A model generated the notes under the pieces. It was not told the DNA's origin, searched no databases, and saw only the letters and a list, made by a program, of their open reading frames with translations. 31,069 nt of DNA, from the NCBI GenBank assembly GCA_036259475.1, contig DATABS010000088.1, forward strand, positions 1 through 31,069, written 5' to 3'. The DNA is from ZC4RG17 sp036259475 (GTDB taxonomy: Bacteria; Actinomycetota; Acidimicrobiia; Spongiisociales; ZC4RG35). Positions 1-5,614 of the stretch are shown one piece after another; position 1 is the stretch's first letter, and each line of letters starts with the position of its first letter. The translations under genes and the position numbers were made by a program.

Positions 1-34
1 CGGCTCTTCCGGTTTGGCGGGCGGCCTGTGGGAT

Positions 35-421
35 TCAGGCGTGCGTTTCGGCGAGGCGCCCGAGGGAGAGCGCTCCGAGGAGGAGACCGAAGTCGCGCAA
101 CGCGATGTCCCAGAAGCCGCCGGCCAGAGCCAGCGTGATGATGATCAGTCCCAGCCAGGCCGCCACCACGTTGGCGAAGATCCGCGGCCGCAGCCACACT
201 CCGATACCGGCGGCGATTTCGATGATGCCGACGACGGCCATCACCACGCTTCCGCTCACGATGTCGGTTACGAAACCGGGCAGGAACTCGGTCCAGTCAG
301 TCATCAGGTTGAAGAACTTGTCGAGGCCGAAGAGGATCGGCGCGACCGTGAACCCGAGATGGAGAATCTGATAGGCGAGAGTGTCCTGGTCGGTGGTTCG
401 TTCGACTGTGGCTGTGGTCAT
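35..421 (-). CDS. DoxX-like integral membrane protein
   Basis: A 128-residue hydrophobic protein with about four predicted membrane helices (roughly residues 16-38, 55-75, 79-100 and 105-122) and a short polar N-terminus. Size, helix layout and the GLDKF segment after helix 1 fit the DoxX/DoxD-like family, whose members sit in the inner membrane and are often tied to redox or thiol stress; no precise reaction can be assigned. The ATG at 421 is preceded by a strong AGGAGG six to seven bases upstream. The gene faces the cysteine-rich HTH regulator at 495 across 73 bases, so control by that regulator is a reasonable inference. The family call is moderately sure, the function is not known. Confidence 0.75.
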   Translation of the reverse strand: MTTATVERTTDQDTLAYQILHLGFTVAPILFGLDKFFNLMTDWTEFLPGFVTDIVSGSVVMAVVGIIEIAAGIGVWLRPRIFANVVAAWLGLIIITLALAGGFWDIALRDFGLLLGALSLGRLAETHA

Positions 422-461
422 GAGGGCACCTCCTGTGTGCTTCTACTGCTTATACCTCTAT

Positions 462-491
462 GTTTTACACCACAGCCGCTACTATTGTCAA
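462..491 (-). promoter_or_regulatory. Sigma-70-type promoter of the DoxX-like gene
   Basis: On the minus strand a perfect -35 hexamer TTGACA (486-491) is followed after 18 bases by TAAAAC (462-467) as -10, placing transcription start near 455. The -35 lies inside the palindrome TGTC-AA-GACA (486-495), which also touches the start codon of the divergent regulator. A protein bound there would block both genes. Inferred from sequence only. Confidence 0.55.
483..488 (+). promoter_or_regulatory. Probable -10 box for leaderless regulator mRNA
   Basis: TATTGT lies six bases before the ATG at 495, and no Shine-Dalgarno sequence precedes that ATG. The spacing would put transcription start at or next to the start codon. 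The box overlaps the -35 of the opposing promoter. Confidence 0.4.
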
Positions 492-494
492 GAC

Positions 495-1127
495 ATGTTT
501 GATATAGAAAGGGATCTAACCGCGGTCGGCTCTCTCACCGACCCCACCCGCCGGGCCGTCTACGAATTCGTCAGCCACGCCCGCCGGGCCGTCGGCCGCG
601 ACGAGGTGGCCGACGCGATCGGCATCGCCCGTCAGACCGCCGCCTACCACCTCGATCGCCTGGCAGAAGAGGGCCTCGTCGACGTGGGCTTTGCCCGTCT
701 CAGTGGCCGCACCGGTCCCGGGGCCGGCCGACCGGCCAAGACCTACGCCCGCTCCGAGCGCGACTACTCCGTCACCGTGCCACCCCGCCGTTACCTGGTA
801 GCGGCCCGGATCATGCTGGAGGCGATCCGGTCGGGCGCCATCGGCCGCGAGGACCTGGCTTCGGCGGCGCATGCCATCGGCGTGGAGATGGGGTCGGAGG
901 GCCTCGAAACGGCCCTGGACGAAATGGGATACGAGCCTGCCGAAGAGGAGGGTGAGGTCCGCTTTCTCAACTGTCCCTTCCACGCCATGGTGGAGGACGA
1001 CCGTGAGACCACCTGCAACCTCAACCTCGCCCTGGTGAAGGGCATGGTCGAAGGCGCAGCCGACCCCCGCCAGCCGTGTCTCGGACCCGAAGAGGGCTAC
1101 TGCTGCGTCCGCCTGCGCTCCTCATGA
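495..1127 (+). CDS. ArsR-like HTH regulator with C-terminal cysteine cluster
   Basis: A 210-residue transcriptional regulator. Residues about 10-65 form a winged helix-turn-helix of the ArsR-like type (DPTRRAVYEF, then the recognition helix RQTAAYHLDRL). The C-terminal part carries five cysteines: C160 (NCPFHAM), C174 (CNLNLAL), C195 and C203-C204 (GYCC). This layout matches the COG2345 group, which includes SufR-like iron-sulfur sensing repressors, so metal or Fe-S sensing is plausible. The ATG at 495 is chosen because the conserved domain begins right after it and a TATTGT box sits six bases upstream; the in-frame upstream extension reads as non-coding promoter DNA. It probably regulates itself and the divergent DoxX-like gene. 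Confidence 0.85.
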   Translation: MFDIERDLTAVGSLTDPTRRAVYEFVSHARRAVGRDEVADAIGIARQTAAYHLDRLAEEGLVDVGFARLSGRTGPGAGRPAKTYARSERDYSVTVPPRRYLVAARIMLEAIRSGAIGREDLASAAHAIGVEMGSEGLETALDEMGYEPAEEEGEVRFLNCPFHAMVEDDRETTCNLNLALVKGMVEGAADPRQPCLGPEEGYCCVRLRSS

Positions 1128-1182
1128 GGTTCGCGCTCATCATCCGCGGCAGGTAACCCGCAGCAGTACGGCGAAGGAACCG

Positions 1183-2148
1183 TCAGCGGCGCTTGTCGAG
1201 TTCCGGCTTGAGTTCCTTGTCCCAGAACGCCAGAAAGCCTTCCTGGTCGTCACCGATCTGGTGGAAGTAGATGTGGTCGATCCCCCCGTCGATCGCCTGT
1301 TCCACCGACTCGATTAGCGGCTCAGGATCCGGTCCGCAGGGGACCGACTGGGCGATCATGTCCCTGGTGACCAGCTGGCTGGCAGTCTCGAAGTGCTTGG
1401 GGGTCCGCAGGTCCTGGGATAGTTGGCCCGGGATTCCGGTGTTGGGCCATTGCCGGTAGGCCAGATCGACGGCGGCGTCCTTGTCCTCCGCCCAGCAGGT
1501 GGTGAGCTGACCGTATATCGGCCCCTCGCCGCCGTTTTCCTTGAACACCTCCACCGGTTCGCCTCCCGTTCCGGTGGTCCACATCCCGTCGCCGATCCGC
1601 GCCGCCAATTCAGCCGAAGACGTGCCGAAGGCCGAAACAACGATCGGGACGTCGCCGGGCGGCGGATCGAAGATGGTGGCATCCTCGACCCAGAAGTAGG
1701 TTCCCCGGTGTGTGGTGCTCTCGCCCTTCCACAGGAGGCGGACGACTTCGATGGCTTCCTCCAACATCTCGATCCGGATGTCGGCGGGGGGCCAGGCGTC
1801 GCCCAGGATCTGCTCGTTGAGCGCCTCGCCGCTGCCGACACCCCACACGAAACGGTCGGGCAACAGGTTGGCCGTCGTGGCGGTGGCCTGGGCCAAGATG
1901 GCGGGGTGGATGCGCATGATGGGACAGGTCACGCCGACGCCTACCTGGATACTCTCCGTGGCCTGGGCGATGGCCCCCAGCACAGCCCACACGAACGGTG
2001 AGTGTCCCTGTTCGGTGATCCACGGGTGGAAGTGGTCGGAGATCGACACGAAGTCGAAGCCGTGCTCTTCCGCCTGGCGGGCGACGTCGACCAACCGGGC
2101 CGGCCCCAACTCCTCGCTGGACAGTGTCAAACCGTATTCGATAGCCAT
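1183..2148 (-). CDS. F420-dependent LLM-class oxidoreductase
   Basis: A 321-residue luciferase-like TIM-barrel protein. The start MAIEYGL, the SISDHFHPW segment near residue 35, and GVGSGEALNE near residue 105 are typical of the F420-dependent glucose-6-phosphate dehydrogenase-like subfamily (TIGR03557 type), which binds coenzyme F420 with its deazaflavin in the barrel. The substrate is unknown: family members act on sugars, alcohols or are uncharacterised. ATG 2148 is chosen over an in-frame ATG at 2181, because homology starts there and AGGGG lies about eight bases upstream. It is convergent with the HTH regulator. A long region with a 17-bp hairpin lies upstream. Family membership is secure; use of F420 is inferred from family. 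Confidence 0.88.
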   Translation of the reverse strand: MAIEYGLTLSSEELGPARLVDVARQAEEHGFDFVSISDHFHPWITEQGHSPFVWAVLGAIAQATESIQVGVGVTCPIMRIHPAILAQATATTANLLPDRFVWGVGSGEALNEQILGDAWPPADIRIEMLEEAIEVVRLLWKGESTTHRGTYFWVEDATIFDPPPGDVPIVVSAFGTSSAELAARIGDGMWTTGTGGEPVEVFKENGGEGPIYGQLTTCWAEDKDAAVDLAYRQWPNTGIPGQLSQDLRTPKHFETASQLVTRDMIAQSVPCGPDPEPLIESVEQAIDGGIDHIYFHQIGDDQEGFLAFWDKELKPELDKRR

Positions 2149-2286
2149 GGCGTCGCCCCTACCCCCTGACCGGCTCGCCAAACGAATTCCGACGGTTTGA
2201 GTTGCGTCGAGGCGGGTAGAGAACGGCCGACCAGATGGTGAAGACCCTCACGGCTTGCATGTCTTCTCTGCGAGGGCTCACCAGCA

Positions 2287-2356
2287 AGGAGAGACGCGGT
2301 GACCGGCATGCCTCCCGATCCGGACCCAAATCGGCAACTCGGTCACCGCCTCTCCT
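2287..2356 (-). repeat. Long imperfect hairpin upstream of the LLM gene
   Basis: Arms 2287-2305 and 2340-2356 pair over 17 bp with one two-base bulge. They contain the core GGTGACCG/CGGTCACC and AGGAGAG/CTCTCCT. The 34-base loop holds a smaller CCGAT/ATCGG pair. The element lies in the roughly 250 bases between the hemerythrin terminator and the LLM start, where I see no coding frame. It could be a structured leader of the LLM mRNA or a small RNA; it does not match a riboswitch I recognise. Confidence 0.45.
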
Positions 2357-2398
2357 CTGGTCCCTCACCCTGAGGCGGCGGCGATCCCCCGATACAGA

Positions 2399-2434
2399 AG
2401 AAGAGCGTGCCATCGTCGGATGGCACGCTCTTCT
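2399..2434 (-). terminator. Terminator hairpin after the hemerythrin gene
   Basis: A perfect 16-bp stem (2399-2414 with 2419-2434) encloses the four-base loop GTCG. It lies 27 bases past the hemerythrin stop codon. On the minus strand the stem is followed by TCTGTATC, a weak U-rich tract, so this is best read as a hairpin terminator for that gene. Confidence 0.75.
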
Positions 2435-2461
2435 GTCCCAGTATGGGTGTGACCGTCGGCG

Positions 2462-3025
2462 TCAGGAAGCGGACTGCCGCTGGATCTCCTTGGCCAGCTC
2501 GTCCTTCGTCATGGACGAACGGCCTTCGATGTCCATCTGCTTCGCCTTCTCCTGGAGCTCCTCTTTCGAGGCGTCTTTCATCTTGTGGCTCTTCTTGGCC
2601 GCTTCGAGATCGGCTCCGAGCGTCTGCAGCTGGTCCTCGGACATCAACTTGCGCACCTCGGGGAACATCTCCTCTTCTTCTTCCTTGGCGTGATGCTCCA
2701 CATTCTCCATCAGGACCTTCATCTTCGCCACGAACGCTGATTCGCCCGGGTCGAGCTTCTCGATCTCCGCCATGAGCACGTCTACAACGTGATGCTCCTC
2801 GTAGCTCTCGTCGGTCGTCTCCGCCAGCTCCTTGCCGCCGGCGTCGTGGATGGCCGGGTAGAAGACCTGCTCCTCGATGGCGGTATGCACCTCCAACTCC
2901 TGGAAGATCTGAGTACACAGCTCTCCCATCCGGCCGGCGTCCTCCGCCTCCGAAGCGCTTCGGAACTCCTTGAAGAGTCCTCTCACCTCGTCGTGATCCT
3001 TGCGCAACAGTTCCAGACCGTCCAT
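2462..3025 (-). CDS. Hemerythrin HHE-domain protein with Rho-N-like tail
   Basis: A 187-residue soluble protein. Residues 1-130 form a four-helix hemerythrin fold with the expected di-iron ligands: H11 (KDHDEV), H47 and E51 (HTAIEEQ), H78/H79 (EEHH), and H111/H112 with E116 (HHAKEEEEE). Such proteins bind O2, NO or iron and serve in oxygen sensing or stress defence. Residues about 153-187 (EELQEKAKQMDIEG...TKDELAKEI) resemble the small Rho N-terminal/SAP-like helical module, suggesting nucleic-acid contact. The ATG at 3025 has AGGAG seven bases upstream. It is divergent from the shikimate-kinase-like gene and has its own terminator. The hemerythrin domain is secure; the tail assignment is by pattern only. 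Confidence 0.9.
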   Translation of the reverse strand: MDGLELLRKDHDEVRGLFKEFRSASEAEDAGRMGELCTQIFQELEVHTAIEEQVFYPAIHDAGGKELAETTDESYEEHHVVDVLMAEIEKLDPGESAFVAKMKVLMENVEHHAKEEEEEMFPEVRKLMSEDQLQTLGADLEAAKKSHKMKDASKEELQEKAKQMDIEGRSSMTKDELAKEIQRQSAS

Positions 3026-3114
3026 CGGCGTGCTCCTTTCGTGACCGGTCGAGCAGCACTACCCGGGTGTATCCGGTTCAAACCCGACACTCCCGTTGCG
3101 GCAGGAGTCCTCTC

Positions 3115-3120
3115 TAGGCT
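3115..3120 (+). promoter_or_regulatory. -10 box for the shikimate-kinase-like gene
   Basis: TAGGCT lies eight bases before the ATG at 3129, with no Shine-Dalgarno between, as expected for a leaderless transcript. Inferred from spacing. Confidence 0.4.
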
Positions 3121-3128
3121 GAACCGGG

Positions 3129-3689
3129 ATGGATCGAGATCGATGGCGCCCCTCGCACGTGGTCCTCACCGGCCCGATGGGATCAGGTAAGACCACGGTG
3201 GGGCGGTTGCTGGCCGCGCGACTAGGCCGTCCGTTCGTCGACTCCGACGCTCAGATCGAGGCGCTCTACGGGTCCAATGCCAAGATCCTGGCGGATGAGA
3301 GGGGCGTGGGGTGGCTCCACGAAGCGGAAGGTCACGCATTGCTCGCCGCACTGGAGCGACGGCAACCCTCGATCGTCGCCGCCGCCGCCAGCATCGGAGA
3401 CCTCGACCGAGCCGGCGACATCCTCCAAGGCGACCGGGCGGCGGTCGTGCTGTTGGTGGGCGACGCCGATGTGCTGGCGCAGCGGTCCGAAGCCGGAGCG
3501 CACCGTCGACCGGTGAGTGTCGAGAGCTATGCCGAGCTGACGGACCGTCGCACGGAGGCCCTCCGACCCTTCGCCGATTCACTGATCGATGTCACCCACA
3601 TCCGACCCGACGAGGTGGTCGAGAAGATTCTCGCCGACCTCGACGAGTCAATCCCGCAGCGTCAGAAAGCCGGCGACGACGGCGCTTAA
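3129..3689 (+). CDS. Shikimate-kinase-like P-loop kinase, substrate site degenerate
   Basis: A 186-residue NMP-kinase-fold protein. It has a P-loop GPMGSGKTT (15-23), the DSD of the substrate site (38-40), a lid-like AHRRP segment (124-128) and an arginine before PFAD (near 141), all as in shikimate kinase AroK. However the glycine triplet of the shikimate pocket is replaced by AAAA (about 84-87), and the arginine of the 'FR..E' motif reads as WLHEAE. ATP binding is therefore kept while shikimate binding looks altered. No aro genes are nearby. It is either a diverged kinase with another small substrate or a weak shikimate kinase. Its 3' end overlaps the convergent dehydrogenase by 42 bases. 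Confidence 0.8.
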   Translation: MDRDRWRPSHVVLTGPMGSGKTTVGRLLAARLGRPFVDSDAQIEALYGSNAKILADERGVGWLHEAEGHALLAALERRQPSIVAAAASIGDLDRAGDILQGDRAAVVLLVGDADVLAQRSEAGAHRRPVSVESYAELTDRRTEALRPFADSLIDVTHIRPDEVVEKILADLDESIPQRQKAGDDGA

Positions 3690-4661
3690 GGCGGCGGCGC
3701 CGGCCCCGACCCGATTCTCGTTGAGCCACAGAAGTGGGCTCGTCCGTCTCGACCGTGGTCCGAAGATCCCGTACGGGCCGGGATCGCCTGCCACCGGCTT
3801 GAACAGGTTGCCCTCGTCGTTGTGCGGTGACGGGGGGCGGTCGGCGAGCTGGGGCTCGACGCCCTTGCGGGCGAGAAGATGGTCGAGCAATGCCGAGGAA
3901 ACCTTGTTGCCGACGATCGCCTTCCACGTCGGGAAGCCCACATAGATCTCGCGACGGCGTTCTCGGACAGCCAGATGGACGGCGTCGGCCGCCACTTCCG
4001 GCTGGTAGATCGGAGGCACCGGTTGGGGATGGCGCTCGTAGTTGGAACGGCAGTGGGAGAACTGCGGCGTGTTAACCGCCGGAAGCTGCACCATGCCGAC
4101 GTGGACACCCGACTTGCGGTGGAGCAGCTCGCTGCGCACCGACTCGGTGAAGCCCTTCATGGCGTGTTTCGCCCCGCAGTAGGCGCTCTGGTAGGGAATC
4201 CCCCGGTAGGCGAGGGCCGATCCGACCTGGATGATCACCCCCCGGTCACGGGGCAACATGCGTTGCAGCGCCACCTGGGTTCCCCACACCGTGCCCAGGT
4301 AGGTCACCTCGGTGACCCGGGCATACTCTTCGGGTTGGTACTCCATGAAGGGCGAGAAGACGGTGGTCATGGCATCGTTGACCCAGACACCGATCTCACC
4401 CATTTGGGACTCGGCTTCGCTCGCCGCCTCGTCAACCTCTCGATAGCTCGACACGTCGGTCGGGAGAGCCAGCGCCGAGCCTCCCCGCCGCTCGACCTCG
4501 GTGCTGGTTGCCTCGAGGCCCTCTTCGCCACGGGCGAGGAGGGCGATCCGAACCCCCGGACCGGCGAACCGACGCACGATTGCCCTACCGACGCCGCTCG
4601 TCGCGCCCGTCACCACGACGGTTCCGCTCGGTATCCCGCCCGCGCGACCGGTGCCGCTCAT
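3648..4661 (-). CDS. Short-chain dehydrogenase/reductase
   Basis: A 337-residue Rossmann-fold oxidoreductase. It shows the cofactor motif TGATSGVGRAI near residue 17, an NDAM variant of the NNAG motif, the catalytic serine in VGSALAYRG, and the YCGAK active-site pair. The arginine-rich turn ARGEEG suggests NADP(H). The C-terminal third is longer than in minimal SDRs and ends with a hydrophobic segment before LTLRD, which may touch a membrane. The ATG at 4661 overlaps the stop of the ASRT gene as ATGA, so the two are translationally coupled; a longer frame reading to 5015 is the wrong frame of the ASRT gene. Substrate unknown. Confidence 0.9.
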   Translation of the reverse strand: MSGTGRAGGIPSGTVVVTGATSGVGRAIVRRFAGPGVRIALLARGEEGLEATSTEVERRGGSALALPTDVSSYREVDEAASEAESQMGEIGVWVNDAMTTVFSPFMEYQPEEYARVTEVTYLGTVWGTQVALQRMLPRDRGVIIQVGSALAYRGIPYQSAYCGAKHAMKGFTESVRSELLHRKSGVHVGMVQLPAVNTPQFSHCRSNYERHPQPVPPIYQPEVAADAVHLAVRERRREIYVGFPTWKAIVGNKVSSALLDHLLARKGVEPQLADRPPSPHNDEGNLFKPVAGDPGPYGIFGPRSRRTSPLLWLNENRVGAGAAALSAVVAGFLTLRD

Positions 4662-5047
4662 CGGTCTGGCACCGGGTAGGCCATCGTGCTCATCAGGGCG
4701 TTCTCGGCCTGCCGCGAGTCGAGTCGGGTGTGCTGCACGACGATCGGTTGGTCGGAGTCGACGACGAAGGCGTAGTCGGTGCCGGTCGGTACCGGCTCGG
4801 GTTCGGTGAGCTCGTTGAATCGCACGTGGCGGGTCCGTTGCGCCGGGAGCGTCACGAGGTAAGGACCGGCGGGGGCCCGGTCGCTGAAGTAGACGGTGAT
4901 CCTCACCTCGGTCGGCGACGGGCCCGCATTGAGCAAGCACACCGTTTCGTGGCTGAGCATCTCCGGTTCCGGCCCGGTACTCGAAGTCGGGATATAACCC
5001 TCGGCAACGGCCCATCGGTGGTGACCGATGGCGCTTTGGTTGGGCAT
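4658..5047 (-). CDS. Sensory rhodopsin transducer (ASRT) family protein
   Basis: A 129-residue protein closely matching the Anabaena sensory rhodopsin transducer family along its whole length: WAVAEGYIP near the start, GPEPEMLSHETVCLLN, YFSDRAPAGPY, RTRHVRFNEL, and the very conserved VVQHTRLDSRQAENAL near the end. In Anabaena the tetrameric beta-sandwich protein binds a membrane rhodopsin and can bind DNA; many members occur without rhodopsins and resemble carbohydrate-binding folds. No rhodopsin gene lies in this window. ATG 5047 is preceded by AAAGG at a good distance, and an in-frame extension upstream lacks homology. It is the middle gene of a minus-strand operon, between a small membrane peptide and an SDR. 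Confidence 0.92.
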   Translation of the reverse strand: MPNQSAIGHHRWAVAEGYIPTSSTGPEPEMLSHETVCLLNAGPSPTEVRITVYFSDRAPAGPYLVTLPAQRTRHVRFNELTEPEPVPTGTDYAFVVDSDQPIVVQHTRLDSRQAENALMSTMAYPVPDR

Positions 5048-5081
5048 GTGGTTGCCTTTCTGTTCGACAGCGCCGTTCGAC

Positions 5082-5234
5082 TCACCCGGAGGAACCGTCG
5101 TTCCGATCCGGCTCCGCATCATCGGGGTCGGCCCGGTGGACGCGCCAATGACGCATCCGGGGACCGAACCATGCGAGCACCCCGGCAAGCAGGCCGATCA
5201 CGACCACCAGGACGATGATGACGACCGGCTCCAT
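5082..5234 (-). CDS. Small single-pass membrane protein
   Basis: A 50-residue protein starting MEPVVIIVLVVVIGLLAG and continuing to a tryptophan near 22. It has one strong membrane helix (about 4-24), then a basic stretch (RMRHWRVHR), then an acidic polar tail. This gives a likely N-out, C-in topology. The stop lies 34 bases before the ASRT start, in the same direction, so it is probably the first gene of the ASRT-SDR operon. The GGGGGTAGG stretch upstream is a weak ribosome site. I do not recognise a family. A role as membrane partner of the ASRT protein is speculation from position. Confidence 0.6.
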   Translation of the reverse strand: MEPVVIIVLVVVIGLLAGVLAWFGPRMRHWRVHRADPDDAEPDRNDGSSG

Positions 5235-5311
5235 GGCTGACGCCTACCCCCAACCCGACCCAGCTAATCCCGAGTTTCGCAACGGCCATGATTGGGCAAC
5301 GGTGGATCATC

Positions 5312-5614
5312 GTGAGTATCACCACCAGACAGACGATCAGTGAGTCGGCCGAGGCGTACTTCCAGATCGCCGGTCGTGGCGCCGTGCGGGTCGACCTCGA
5401 GGAAGCGGCCTGCCGCAACGAAGACCTCGAGCTCTTCTTCGCCATCGACGGCGGGCGTGAACGGGAGGCGAAGGCCGTCTGCCATCGCTGCGCCGTCCGC
5501 TGGGAGTGCCTCAACTACGCCTTGCAGACCAGACAGCGCCACGGGATCTGGGGTGGGTTGACGCCCGACGAGCGGACGCTGCTCATCCGAAAGATTCGCC
5601 AGGACGCTTCGTGA
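5312..5614 (+). CDS. WhiB-family iron-sulfur regulator
   Basis: A 100-residue protein with the four WhiB cysteines, C34, C57, C60 and C66 (C-x2-C-x5-C), that bind a redox- and NO-sensitive [4Fe-4S] cluster, followed by the family turn GIWGGLTPDER (about 78-88). A basic C-terminal helix (RKIRQD) follows. WhiB proteins bind the primary sigma factor and modulate transcription. GTG 5312 is preferred because GGTGGA lies upstream; an in-frame ATG at 5288 has no ribosome site. The stop overlaps the transketolase start as GTGA, so the two genes are coupled. It is divergent from the ASRT operon. Confidence 0.93.
   Translation: MSITTRQTISESAEAYFQIAGRGAVRVDLEEAACRNEDLELFFAIDGGREREAKAVCHRCAVRWECLNYALQTRQRHGIWGGLTPDERTLLIRKIRQDAS

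Noticed and set aside
1120..1129. Palindrome CCTCATGAGG over the regulator stop codon
   Set aside because: Ten bases, no neighbouring arm and no terminator features; likely chance.
4662..5015. N-terminal extension of the SDR frame up to 5015
   Set aside because: It is the other frame of the well conserved ASRT gene; SDR homology starts at the ATG at 4661.
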